A DNA stretch of 64,000 nt from CAZAQV01 sp964487255 (GCA_964487255.1 CAZAQV010000003.1:62001-126000), one strand, 5' to 3'. Counted from the first letter of the stretch, positions 16,582 to 24,927 are shown. The notes: a model not told the origin generated them from the letters alone. A program made the numbers and translations.

Positions 16582-17487
16582 TCACCCCCTTCGCCTCCGC
16601 GCAGACAACATCAACACCGTAAGCGTCAGAAGACCGATCGGACGCTCGATTCTCCCGCGATGCATCGTGCAGATCGGATCACTATGCAAGTACTCTTCGG
16701 CCCTCTGATCCGTCCCAAGCGCAGGCCCACTGTCTCGAGAAGAGGCCACCATCGGATCTGTACCGTTGCTTTCGGGCGTTGCTTCCGGAGGGGTCTCCGC
16801 ACCCGCATCGGAGTTTGTGAGAGAAGATCCAGGTGGGTCGCCGGACGTAGACGCATCGGGGCTGGGAACGGACGCATCGGGCGTGGAAACGATGCAATCG
16901 GAGTCACTCGCTTCGCAGCCCAGCGGACACTGTCCGTCTCCGTCGACGCACGGATCCGGCGGCTCCACAAAAGTGATCGTAATGTTCGAAAAGCCGCCGT
17001 CGCTCGTCGATTTCATGAAGTCTTCGGCGGCGACTTCAAAAGACACCTCCGCTTGGTTGTTGTCGCTGGCGCTATCCGCGTTCGAGTCGCAAAGCTCAAG
17101 CCGCAGGAGATAACTTCCCGGCGATACCACCGTGCCGTTTTCATTCTTGAGGTCCCAGGTTGCGCTTCTCGTCTCGTACGAACGCAGCGTTGCCGTCGTG
17201 ACCGCGTCAATGTCACTGCTGGCACTCGAGTCAGTCCAAGCCCGCAAGTAACGACTGTATCGAGACTCTGAAGTCACTGAAAGCGTCCGAACAAAGTCAT
17301 GATTCGCTGTCTCGATCCAAACGGCGAGCACATGATTAGGCGAATAGCGCCCACCCGCACTCGACGTGCCGAACGAAACCGTCAGGCTACCATCTTGGGC
17401 GACCACGTGGGCTGGAAACACACCAAGCCCAACGCCCGCAGCCGTGCCAAGAAAGACGCGAGCGACTCGCCATAAGCATCGACGCAT
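16582..17487 (-). CDS. Secreted DUF2271-domain protein with C-terminal hydrophobic-Arg tail (first gene of cytochrome operon)
   Basis: 301 residues. An N-terminal signal peptide (VFLGTAAGVGLGVFPAHVVA) is followed by a DUF2271-like domain at about 35-165: YSPNHVLAVWIETANHDFVRTL, YSRYLRAW, IDAVTTATLRSYETRSATWDL and GSYLLRLELCD. DUF2271 proteins are predicted periplasmic and are found beside flavin- or iron-reductase-type membrane proteins. After a Cys-containing stretch (CVDGDGQCPLGCEASDSDC) and a Pro/Asp/Ser-rich linker, the C-terminus has a short hydrophobic helix followed by RRRR (LLTLTVLMLSARRRRG). This looks like a MYXO-CTERM-type surface sorting tail, though without the usual sequence around the Cys. 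It is the first gene of the seven-gene operon; the 200-bp region upstream to 17688 must hold the promoter, but I could not identify it. Confidence 0.72.
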   Translation of the reverse strand: MRRCLWRVARVFLGTAAGVGLGVFPAHVVAQDGSLTVSFGTSSAGGRYSPNHVLAVWIETANHDFVRTLSVTSESRYSRYLRAWTDSSASSDIDAVTTATLRSYETRSATWDLKNENGTVVSPGSYLLRLELCDSNADSASDNNQAEVSFEVAAEDFMKSTSDGGFSNITITFVEPPDPCVDGDGQCPLGCEASDSDCIVSTPDASVPSPDASTSGDPPGSSLTNSDAGAETPPEATPESNGTDPMVASSRDSGPALGTDQRAEEYLHSDPICTMHRGRIERPIGLLTLTVLMLSARRRRG

Positions 17488-17688
17488 AGTGCTCCAAGGT
17501 CAATGCATAAAGCGTGCCCCAGCGGACTTGCCTCTGCACCCTGCCAAAGCAAAGAGAAAACGAGCAGACAAACAACGTTACCGAAACATTCCACTCATTG
17601 GGCGGCACAGGACGCGCTCCCTTTTCGCGGCGAAGAACACACTTTGCTCTAACGGAGGTGTCGCGATGAGGGCACAGGGGCCGGGTGA

Positions 17689-19095
17689 TCAGCGGTTCAT
17701 GATGTGGATGGCTTCGCCGAGCGCATGCTTGAACGACTCCATCACGCCCTCGCCCAAAGTCGGGTGCGGGTGAATCGTGAGCGCGATGTCTTCCGCGAAC
17801 GCGCACATCTCGATGCCAAGTGCTGCTTCGTTGATGAGGTCGCTGGCTTCGTGACCGACAATGCCGACACCGAGCACCTCGTGCGTCTCTTCGTCGATAA
17901 TCGTCTTGATGAAGCCATCGGTCTCGCTGACCGACATGGCGCGGCCCGACACGGCCATGGGGAACTTGCCGATTTTAACCTTGCGGCCCTCTTCTTTGGC
18001 CTTGGCTTCGGTAAGGCCCACCGTGGCGATTTCAGGGTCGGTGAAAATAGCTGCCGGCATGCCACGCCAGTCGCGCGCCGCATTGTGCCCAGCCACCACC
18101 TCCGCTGCGATTTCGCCCTCCTTGGACGCCTTATGCGCCAGATACGGTGGACCGCATACGTCACCGATGGCGTACACGGACTTGACGTTGGTCTGAAACT
18201 GGTCATTGACGACAATGTGGCCTCGGTCGTCGGTCTTCACGCCGGCTTTGTCGAGGCCGAGCTTGTCCGAGTTCGGGCGAAAGCCCACCGCAACGAGCAC
18301 GCAATCGGCATCGAGCGTCTTCTTCTCGCCCTTGTGCTCTACCGTGACCGTGGCTTTGCTACCTTTGACATCGCAACCTGCCGCTTTGGCTTCGAGCAAG
18401 ATTTCGCCGCCGGCTTTCTTGAAGCGCTTTTCGACGACCTTGACCATGTCTTTGTCCGTCCCGGGCAAGAGCTGGTCCATCATCTCGACGACCGTCACTT
18501 TGCTGCCGAGCTTTTGGTAGACCATGCCGAGTTCAAGACCGATAACGCCCCCACCGATGAGCACCAGCTTCTCGGGCACCTTGCTCAAGCTGATCGCTTC
18601 GCGCGCGGTGATAATCACCTTGCCGTCGGGTTTGAAGTTCGGGATCTCGATGGGCTTGGCACCCGTGGCAACGATGATCGCCTTGCTGGCCTCGACCGTC
18701 TCTTCGCCGTCTTTGGTTTTGACCTTGATCGTCTTGGGACCCGAGAAAGTCGCCTCGCCCATCATGATGTCCGCGCCGTTGCCTTTCACGAGAGAAGTCA
18801 CACCGCCGGTCAGCTTCTTGACGATGCCGTTCTTCCACTCCTGCATCTTCGCGATGTCAACGTTTGCGCCGCTCACGCTGATGCCCATGGTCTCGGCATG
18901 CTTCATTTTCTCGTACAGTCCACTCGCCGCAATGAGCGCCTTGGACGGAATGCAGCCCCAGTTGAGGCACACACCGCCCATATACTCGCGTTCGACGACC
19001 AAGGTCTTGACGCCGAGCTGGCCCGCACGAATCGCTGCCGGATAACCGCCGGGGCCGCCGCCGATCACGATGAGTTCATAGCTTTTTTTCGCCAT
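17689..19095 (-). CDS. lpdA: Dihydrolipoamide dehydrogenase (E3)
   Basis: 468 residues, full length. It reoxidises dihydrolipoyl groups of 2-oxoacid dehydrogenase complexes with NAD+. Motifs: LIVIGGGPGGYPAAIRAGQLG (FAD), the redox-active disulfide in GGVCLNWGCIPSKALIAAS near residue 41-55, LVLIGGGVIGLELGMVYQKLG (NAD) near 180, VYAIGDVCGPPYLAHKASKEG near 305, and the C-terminal base in LTIHPHPTLGE (His-Glu pair). It follows the E1-alpha gene by 12 bases, so the two are co-transcribed. Confidence 0.97.
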   Translation of the reverse strand: MAKKSYELIVIGGGPGGYPAAIRAGQLGVKTLVVEREYMGGVCLNWGCIPSKALIAASGLYEKMKHAETMGISVSGANVDIAKMQEWKNGIVKKLTGGVTSLVKGNGADIMMGEATFSGPKTIKVKTKDGEETVEASKAIIVATGAKPIEIPNFKPDGKVIITAREAISLSKVPEKLVLIGGGVIGLELGMVYQKLGSKVTVVEMMDQLLPGTDKDMVKVVEKRFKKAGGEILLEAKAAGCDVKGSKATVTVEHKGEKKTLDADCVLVAVGFRPNSDKLGLDKAGVKTDDRGHIVVNDQFQTNVKSVYAIGDVCGPPYLAHKASKEGEIAAEVVAGHNAARDWRGMPAAIFTDPEIATVGLTEAKAKEEGRKVKIGKFPMAVSGRAMSVSETDGFIKTIIDEETHEVLGVGIVGHEASDLINEAALGIEMCAFAEDIALTIHPHPTLGEGVMESFKHALGEAIHIMNR

Positions 19096-19107
19096 AGCCC
19101 TACCTGT

Positions 19108-20217
19108 CTAATGTTCTTGCGGAGCGGGCGCAATAGCGAGTTGCTCAGCCTGCTCGCGAAGGTGCCAGGGCTGCTCGGCATAGACGTCTTCAAGCAGCGA
19201 TTCGAGGTTCGGCCGGTCCGCGTCCTCGACTTGGCGAATCGCCGAAAGAATCTCTTCGTCGAGCTCTCGGGCGAGGGCTTCCCGTGCAGAGGCATTCATC
19301 AGCTGCTCACGCTGCAGCACTTTTTCGACACGTAGGATCGGGTCGCGCTTTTGCCACATCTGCACCTCTTCGTCGCTGCGATAGCGCGTTGGATCATCGC
19401 TCGATGAATGCGGTCCCACGCGGTAGGTCACCGCCTCAATAAAGGTCGGCCCTTCGCCCGCCCGCGCCCGGCCGACCGCCTCTTTGACCACCTCGTACAC
19501 GGCGAGGACGTCGTTACCATCCACACGGGCAAACGGAACACCGTACGCCACACCTTTGATCGCGATCGTTTTTGAAGCCGTCTGCTTCGCGGTGGGCACG
19601 GAAATCGACCAATGGTTATTCTGACAAATGAGCACAGACGGCGTCTTGAACACCGCAGCGAAGTTCATCGCCGAATGAAAATCAGGTTGGCTGGTCGCGC
19701 CGTCGCCCATGAAGCCAACGGTCACGACGTCATCGCCTTTTAGCTTGGCTGCCCAGGCAGCGCCGACCGCGTGCGGAATTTGTGGACCGATGCACGACGA
19801 CCACGAAACTTGGTTGACGCTTCGACCCGACATGTGGCTCGGCATCTGCCGTCCCTTGAGCACATCAAGCTCGTTGCCGTACACCTGAGCCAGCCACGTG
19901 GTGAGGGGAAAGCCCCGAACGAGCATAATGCCCGCCTCGCGCAGCGCTGGAAAAACCCAGTCGCGTTTTTCAAGGGCAAACGCGGTCGCAATCGGCGTCG
20001 CCTCTTGACCGGTGATGGTCCCATAAAAGCCCACCTTGCCTTGACGCTGGCGCTTGAGCATACGCTCGTCGGTGAGCCGTTGACGAAGCATGTGGCGGTA
20101 GAGCTGCGGCAATAGCTCGCGTTCTTGCGCAGACAGCTGGCGTGCGAGTCTGCCGGTTTCATCGATCAGGCTGACCATCTGCTGAGTCATCACGTCGGAC
20201 GAGACACTATCGTTCAT
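19108..20217 (-). CDS. 2-oxoacid (pyruvate or branched-chain) dehydrogenase E1 component, alpha subunit
   Basis: 369 residues, typical of the alpha subunit of the alpha2-beta2 E1. Thiamine diphosphate binding is shown by the GDGATSQPDFHSAMNFAAVF to CQNNHW stretch (GDG ... NN motif, residues about 165-195). The phosphorylation-loop-like region YRVGPHSSSDDPTRYR follows near 275. It oxidatively decarboxylates a 2-oxoacid and transfers the acyl group to lipoyl-E2. TGQEATPIATAFALEKRDWVFPALREAG is closer to the branched-chain or mixed-specificity subfamily, but substrate cannot be settled here. No E1-beta or E2 gene is adjacent; the gene is paired only with lpdA. Confidence 0.93.
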   Translation of the reverse strand: MNDSVSSDVMTQQMVSLIDETGRLARQLSAQERELLPQLYRHMLRQRLTDERMLKRQRQGKVGFYGTITGQEATPIATAFALEKRDWVFPALREAGIMLVRGFPLTTWLAQVYGNELDVLKGRQMPSHMSGRSVNQVSWSSCIGPQIPHAVGAAWAAKLKGDDVVTVGFMGDGATSQPDFHSAMNFAAVFKTPSVLICQNNHWSISVPTAKQTASKTIAIKGVAYGVPFARVDGNDVLAVYEVVKEAVGRARAGEGPTFIEAVTYRVGPHSSSDDPTRYRSDEEVQMWQKRDPILRVEKVLQREQLMNASAREALARELDEEILSAIRQVEDADRPNLESLLEDVYAEQPWHLREQAEQLAIAPAPQEH

Positions 20218-20305
20218 CGGCCCGTCCTGCCACGGCTTTTACCTACCTGGAAGAAGGTAGGCGCTGGCCAGCGATGGCGTTATCCTTCGACGCAAGGCCA
20301 ACACG

Positions 20306-20986
20306 ATGCAACCCAAGCACGATACGCGAAGAGGCGCCCATCTGGGCCGAATGCGCATGGCGATTGCGGTTGTGGCGCTGCTGCCGGTCATTGCGCCTGC
20401 TCTGGTGCGGGCGACTGTTCAAGAACAGCGCGCAAGGCTGCCCCCGCCCGCGCACTGCGAAGACCCGGTCGCTGGCGTCTGGAAGTCGCACAAGTACGAC
20501 CCGCGTTTTTCCGATTGGTACATTTTCACGCTCAACATTGAACGCGATCCCAAGAGCCCCGAGGGTAAGAACTACCTCACCGGGACCATCAACTCGCACT
20601 CGTGGACAGGAAGTCCAAAGGACGAGGAGCCACCACCATGCCGCCCCGGCATGCGCCATTGGACGGTGCACATGGACGCGCAAGGCAGCGTTTCCGAGGA
20701 CGGCGAGATTCGCTTTTGGGGAACGTCGTGGCGGCCCGAGCACACCTTCTGCGGCATGCCTATCATGCGCGGCGAGTACAACCTCGACCACTTCTCAGGC
20801 AAGATCGACCCCAAGATTATGGAGTTTCAATCCGTCAACAACGATGGCGGTCGCTCCATCAACGACCCCACGGTGTTCCGTCGCGTGTCGTGCGGTGAGA
20901 GTCAAGGCCCCGCCGATCACGTCAACCCCATCGCGCCGCCCTTTCAGCCACCCAAGGTCGACGGCTGTAGCTGCTCTGCTTTCTGA
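20306..20986 (+). CDS. Secreted protein of unknown family, paralogue A
   Basis: 226 residues. N-terminal signal (MAIAVVALLPVIAPALVRA). The mature part begins TVQEQRARLPPPAHCEDPV. No known family is recognised. The gene at 24256 encodes a clear paralogue; shared landmarks are RLPPPAHC, DPVxGVW, HKYDxR, EEPPPCR, NxDxFSGKIDP, EFQSVNNDGGR, INDPxVFRR, SCGE and the PIAPPFxPPK end. Cys residues at conserved places and a short Cys-rich tail (CSCSAF here, CNCGR in the paralogue) suggest a disulfide-stabilised extracellular fold, probably beta-rich. The last codons and the stop lie in the first unit of the tandem repeat that starts at 20978, so the C-terminus may have been altered by the repeat. Confidence 0.75.
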   Translation: MQPKHDTRRGAHLGRMRMAIAVVALLPVIAPALVRATVQEQRARLPPPAHCEDPVAGVWKSHKYDPRFSDWYIFTLNIERDPKSPEGKNYLTGTINSHSWTGSPKDEEPPPCRPGMRHWTVHMDAQGSVSEDGEIRFWGTSWRPEHTFCGMPIMRGEYNLDHFSGKIDPKIMEFQSVNNDGGRSINDPTVFRRVSCGESQGPADHVNPIAPPFQPPKVDGCSCSAF

Positions 20987-21244
20987 CTCTTCGCTAGGCT
21001 TTGCTGCGAACCAGTGATTTGCAAATAGCAAATCAGGTTCTCGCAAAGACCGCTCATCGTGCTTTCTGACTCTTCGCTAGGCTTTGCTGCGAACCAGTGA
21101 TTTGCAAATAGCAANNNNNNNNNNNNNNNNNNNNNNNNNNNNNNNNNNNNNNNNNNNNNNNNNNNNNNNNNNNNNNNNNNNNNNNNNNNNNNNNNNNNNN
21201 NNNNNNNNNNNNNNATCAGGTTCTCGCAAAGACCGCTCATCGTG
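20978..21244. repeat. Tandem 83-bp hairpin repeat interrupted by a 100-N assembly gap
   Basis: A first complete unit spans 20978-21060 and is followed directly by a second that is identical as far as it can be read (21061-21114). Then come exactly 100 N (21115-21214), and the sequence resumes at 21215 at precisely the point in the unit where it stopped. The centre of the unit is a hairpin: GATTTGC, loop AAATA, GCAAATC, extended by GAACC and GGTTC. The fixed-length gap means the true copy number is unknown; at least two copies exist. It starts inside the end of the paralogue A gene. Confidence 0.9.
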
Positions 21245-21255
21245 GTTGCGATGAC

Positions 21256-21639
21256 CTAGTCTTCGATCAGTGGATAGACGCCGTCGGCGTCATGGGTTTC
21301 CGACCCAGCCAGCGGTGGATTAAACACGCAGACCATGCGCATCTCGGTCCGGGCAACCAATACGTGTTTGTCGTGATCGTTGAGCGCGTATACGGTTCCA
21401 GCCGAGATCTCGAAACGCTCACCGCTGGGCACAAGCTCCACGGTCCCTTCGCCCTCGATGCAATACACTGCCTCAAGGTGGTTCGCGTAGTGCATCTCCG
21501 TTCGAGTACCAGCCTTGATCACGGTGTCATGTAGCGAAAAACCCATACCCTCGCCGCGCAAAAGCAAGCGCCGACTTACCCATGTTTCGCCAGAAACAGT
21601 CCGCTCAGGAGGAAGTTCGTCGAGTCGTCGAATGATCAT
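21256..21639 (-). CDS. ectC: L-ectoine synthase EctC (orphan copy)
   Basis: 127 residues, the usual EctC length. It cyclises N-gamma-acetyl-2,4-diaminobutyrate to the compatible solute ectoine. The cupin signature is intact: MIIRRLDEL start, HYANHLEAVYCIEGEGTVEL near residue 50-70 (His and Glu of the metal and substrate site), GTVYALNDHDKHVL near 85-95, and VCVFNPPLAGSETHDADGVY near the end. No ectA, ectB, ectD or ask gene lies on either side. The neighbours are a metallophosphoesterase upstream and the gapped repeat downstream. Solitary ectC genes are known in bacteria; they may process imported precursors or belong to a pathway encoded elsewhere in the genome. Confidence 0.93.
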   Translation of the reverse strand: MIIRRLDELPPERTVSGETWVSRRLLLRGEGMGFSLHDTVIKAGTRTEMHYANHLEAVYCIEGEGTVELVPSGERFEISAGTVYALNDHDKHVLVARTEMRMVCVFNPPLAGSETHDADGVYPLIED

Positions 21640-21687
21640 CGAACCATCTTAGCCGCAGACCGGTATTCGCGCCCGCTCGATCGCGAT

Positions 21688-22986
21688 CTACGAACGAGTC
21701 AAAATGATCGTGCTGACCTCGGGTGGCGCGCCGATGCGAACGGGAGGCCCTGCCGTGCCGAAGCCGCGGTTGACGTAGAGCGAGGCATCGCCGCGTTCGT
21801 AGCGTCCCTCGACCCAGCCATGCGGCAGGATGTGGCCCGCCAAGTGACCCGCGGGTTCGATCTGGCCGCCGTGGGTGTGGCCACTGATTTGGAGATCGAC
21901 ATGCGCGCTTGATTCTTCAAAAAAGCGCGGCTGATGACAGAGAAGCAGCCGAAAAGTGTCGTCAGGCGCTTTACGCAGGGCCTGCGGCAAGTCCGGGCCT
22001 TCACCTGGACGCGCGCGGCTCGCCCACACATCGTCCACACCCGCAACCACGATCTGTCCGCCGGCATCACCAACAGTCACATGTCGGTTACTGAGTACTT
22101 CGGCGCCACCTTTGTGAAGCGCGTCTTTGACGTCTTCAACACCAGCATAGTAATCGTGATTACCGGACACGGCGACTACGCCAAAGCGACTAAACTCTCG
22201 CGCCGCCTCAGCGAGTCGCCCCACGAAGTGCGCGTAGTTCGGGTCGTGGTCAACAAGGTCTCCGGTGAGCGCCACAAGGTCTGGTTTGGCGTCACGAAGC
22301 AAGCTGATCGCCGCGCGCAGCTCGTCACCCGTAATGTAAGGACCAAAATGGATGTCAGAGAGCTGCACAACGCGAAGGCCATCGAGGTTTGCCGGAAGCT
22401 TCGGGTTGGCAACCACAGTCTGTGTCCGATCGTAGTCCCGACGGCCGAAAATCATCCCATAGCCGACGCTGGGCATCACGAGCGCAGCAGCACCGACAGG
22501 CCCCGCATGCTGAAGCAGCTGTCGGCGAGTGGGTGTCGCAATGCGCGGCGCATTTGAACCAGACGGAACGACGGCCGCTGTCCCCATGTCAGAGGGCGAC
22601 GGATGTACCGCGTCCGCAATCGTCGGAGAAAGCGTATCGACGGATCGAGCTTCTCGCTTTGTCGCATCGCTCCTTCGTCTAAGCCGCAACACTCGAAGAC
22701 CGCCTCGAAGCAGTTGCTCGACGATCAAAATAGGTAGCATCAGCAAGATCGAGAGGTTGATGGCGTAGCCGATCGTGCCCATGGGCAGCGCTAGCCACTC
22801 GACGTGGAGAAGTCGACTGCCGAGCGCAAACATCGGACCCAGGGCCATCGTCCAACCGAGCCAACGTCGGCCGCGCCGCCTCAGCCGAAGCGCTTGAGAG
22901 AAGCGTCGGTGCACATAGTAACCCACCAACGCGCCGATCGCGGCGACGACCGCCAGCATCACCAGGAATTGGACCCACCAAGGCAT
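21688..22986 (-). CDS. Membrane-anchored metallophosphoesterase (YkuE/YaeI-like)
   Basis: 432 residues from ATG 22986; a TTG at 22995 would add three. The N-terminal third has four hydrophobic segments. A twin-Arg-like stretch (TRRQLLQHAG, then AALVMPSVGYG) follows near residue 155. The calcineurin-like phosphoesterase domain carries all dinuclear metal motifs: LSDIHFG, LTGDLVDHD, SGNHDYYAG, LLLCHQP and SGHTHGGQ. It ends in NRGFGTAGPPVRIGAPPEVS, as in YkuE/YaeI-type enzymes, some of which hydrolyse UDP-2,3-diacylglucosamine or other phosphodiesters at the membrane. The substrate is not readable. It is 48 bases upstream of ectC, so co-transcription is possible. Confidence 0.9.
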   Translation of the reverse strand: MPWWVQFLVMLAVVAAIGALVGYYVHRRFSQALRLRRRGRRWLGWTMALGPMFALGSRLLHVEWLALPMGTIGYAINLSILLMLPILIVEQLLRGGLRVLRLRRRSDATKREARSVDTLSPTIADAVHPSPSDMGTAAVVPSGSNAPRIATPTRRQLLQHAGPVGAAALVMPSVGYGMIFGRRDYDRTQTVVANPKLPANLDGLRVVQLSDIHFGPYITGDELRAAISLLRDAKPDLVALTGDLVDHDPNYAHFVGRLAEAAREFSRFGVVAVSGNHDYYAGVEDVKDALHKGGAEVLSNRHVTVGDAGGQIVVAGVDDVWASRARPGEGPDLPQALRKAPDDTFRLLLCHQPRFFEESSAHVDLQISGHTHGGQIEPAGHLAGHILPHGWVEGRYERGDASLYVNRGFGTAGPPVRIGAPPEVSTIILTRS

Positions 22987-23039
22987 GGACCTCAAACATA
23001 GAGCCCACCCTCGCTATTCCCAAGATCGATTCTTGGCGC

Positions 23040-24044
23040 TTAGTGGTACGTTATCGTCGAGGGACGGGCGATACCCCCCACGCGATCATCGAGCCATTCT
23101 ATCTTAAAGATGATCGAATCAAGGTCGATGTCGGCGTCCCAGGTCGAGACACGCCTCGATTCACCGATCAGCGCCCTGGCTTCCTCAAACTCTCGAAGTC
23201 GCCGATCGAGGGTACGGAGGGTGTGCTCCATCTGTCGACGCTCCTGGTGAAAACGCTCGAACCCGGCCTCCAGCCCACGCTCACGGACAAAGCTCTTGAA
23301 CTCCTCGATACGACTCGGGAGCACAGGTAGCGGTTCAACAGGCCTGCTCAAGTGGCTGATGAGCTGCTCCTCACGTTGGAGTTGAGCAAGTGTATCCTCG
23401 GCCTGCCTGAGCCGAACGCCAATGTTCTGGCGCTGCTGAAGCGCCAGCCGCGCTTCCCACTCGGTGCTCGCGAATTGACCATCCACGTTACGAAGTCTGG
23501 CGTCCTTCAACCGCGCAGCATCTCCTTTGGCCACAGCAACGTCGGCTTGCGCGTGGAGCACCGCTTCTTTCACGTTCCTGATCTGTTTTAGGTACCCGCC
23601 AGCAGTCTGGTTGAGTTGTTGATGCACCTCCGCGATCTGATCCACGGAGCGGTACATGGAAGCCGTATTTTCGATCAGTTTGTTCTTTCCCGAAAACGTT
23701 CGCCAACCGTCTAGCGCGAACCTGGCCGGCGCTCGCACAAGCTCACCGAGTCGTCCCACTGAAAGTACCCCTGCTTGCACCGAAGCGCCGAGCGCGGGTG
23801 TGAGCGATACAGCACCGGCGCCACCGTCAGCCCCTGATGGAGACGCTTGTTGACTGCTCGCGCTGCGTGCCTCGGCACTATCAAACGTGCCCTGTGAATT
23901 GAGAGAGTCCCCTGTGCCGGCAAGACTCGCAGGTTCCTGGCCCTGCGAAGCACCAACGACCTTGCGATCCATTGAACCGCCAAGCATGCCGATGCCACCA
24001 AGAGCGACCAACGAGACCAGAGAAAGAATCACGATACGTTCCAT
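23040..24044 (-). CDS. Membrane-anchored coiled-coil protein of unknown function
   Basis: 334 residues from the ATG at 24044, chosen because MERIVILSLVSLVALGGIGML gives a normal N-terminal signal anchor; an upstream ATG at 24101 would put 19 polar residues before it. After a low-complexity Ser/Gly/Ala/Gln stretch (residues 25-85) the rest is almost entirely helical. It has heptad-like patterns in 120-250 (Gln/Arg/Ala-rich) and 265-310 (ERFHQERRQMEHTLRTLDRR). I recognise no family. It is likely a periplasmic rod or scaffold protein. It lies 54 bases upstream of the phosphoesterase gene on the same strand. Confidence 0.65.
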   Translation of the reverse strand: MERIVILSLVSLVALGGIGMLGGSMDRKVVGASQGQEPASLAGTGDSLNSQGTFDSAEARSASSQQASPSGADGGAGAVSLTPALGASVQAGVLSVGRLGELVRAPARFALDGWRTFSGKNKLIENTASMYRSVDQIAEVHQQLNQTAGGYLKQIRNVKEAVLHAQADVAVAKGDAARLKDARLRNVDGQFASTEWEARLALQQRQNIGVRLRQAEDTLAQLQREEQLISHLSRPVEPLPVLPSRIEEFKSFVRERGLEAGFERFHQERRQMEHTLRTLDRRLREFEEARALIGESRRVSTWDADIDLDSIIFKIEWLDDRVGGIARPSTITYH

Positions 24045-24255
24045 GTTGGCACGCACGAAGCAAGCCCCATGCCATGGCCGTCCGGTCCGCGAAGGGTACA
24101 CAAATCACGGCCCGAGATGAGCATGCATCAGTTGAGCACAGCCTGGGACGGAACGCTCAACCTCTGTTTTGGTTGTCTTAACCCGTGGCTAACTAGCCAG
24201 TCCGGCTCGTCACCTCACGCCCGCATGGAGAAGAAACTGGTGCTAGCCTCGCTTT

Positions 24256-24918
24256 GTGGCCCAACCGCCCCGCCGACAGCACAACCGAAGCCGGTGGCTC
24301 ATCGTAGCGACCGCGACGGCGTTTGCGCTTTGGCCGGCGATCTTGCGGGCCACCGTGCAAGAACAGAGAAACCGGCTACCCCCGCCCGCGCACTGTGACG
24401 ACCCGGTCGAGGGCGTCTGGCGCGCACATAAGTACGACGCCCGTTACACCGACTGGCACATCCAGACCCTCACGGTAAGACGTAAACTCGACGACCAAGG
24501 TAACGAAACCGACACGCTGGTCGGGTCCATCCACGCACGTTGGTGGGACGGTGGCCCAGAGACTGAAGAGCCCCCTCCTTGCCGTGCCGGCTCAGGCGAC
24601 CACTACACCGTGATCATGAATGCGCGGGGCAGCATCTCGAAGGACGGGTTCATCATCTTCGGCGGCGTCGACTTGCGGAGAGACAAGCTCTTTTGCGGCA
24701 ACTGGCACGGCTACAACATCGACAACTTCTCAGGAAAGATCGATCCTGAGCTTCAAGAGTTTCAGTCGGTCAACAACGATGGCGGTCGGGCCATCAACGA
24801 CCCGGTGGTGTTTCGGCGCATCTCGTGTGGAGAAGACCAACCTCGCAAGCACCACAGCCCCATCGCGCCCCCATTCATGCCACCCAAAGTACAAGGCGGC
24901 TGCAACTGCGGGCGCTAG
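24256..24918 (+). CDS. Secreted protein of unknown family, paralogue B
   Basis: 220 residues from GTG 24256. Signal peptide with Arg-rich start then WLIVATATAFALWPAILRA. The mature part opens TVQEQRNRLPPPAHCDDPVEG and keeps all landmarks listed for paralogue A (20306-20986), with roughly half the positions alike by eye. It ends in a Cys-rich tail (GGCNCGR). The pair brackets ectC, the phosphoesterase gene and the coiled-coil gene, which suggests a local duplication followed by rearrangement or insertion. Function unknown. Confidence 0.75.
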   Translation: MAQPPRRQHNRSRWLIVATATAFALWPAILRATVQEQRNRLPPPAHCDDPVEGVWRAHKYDARYTDWHIQTLTVRRKLDDQGNETDTLVGSIHARWWDGGPETEEPPPCRAGSGDHYTVIMNARGSISKDGFIIFGGVDLRRDKLFCGNWHGYNIDNFSGKIDPELQEFQSVNNDGGRAINDPVVFRRISCGEDQPRKHHSPIAPPFMPPKVQGGCNCGR

Positions 24919-24927
24919 TGTGAGCGA

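Noticed and set aside
17382..17594. Minus-strand frame with a signal-peptide-like start (MECFGNVVCLLVFSLLWQGAEA)
   Set aside because: Its second half overlaps the start of the DUF2271 gene in another frame, and the product after the signal has no sensible composition.
20944..21240. Frame read through the N gap
   Set aside because: It is an artefact of the unknown bases; both halves are repeat DNA.
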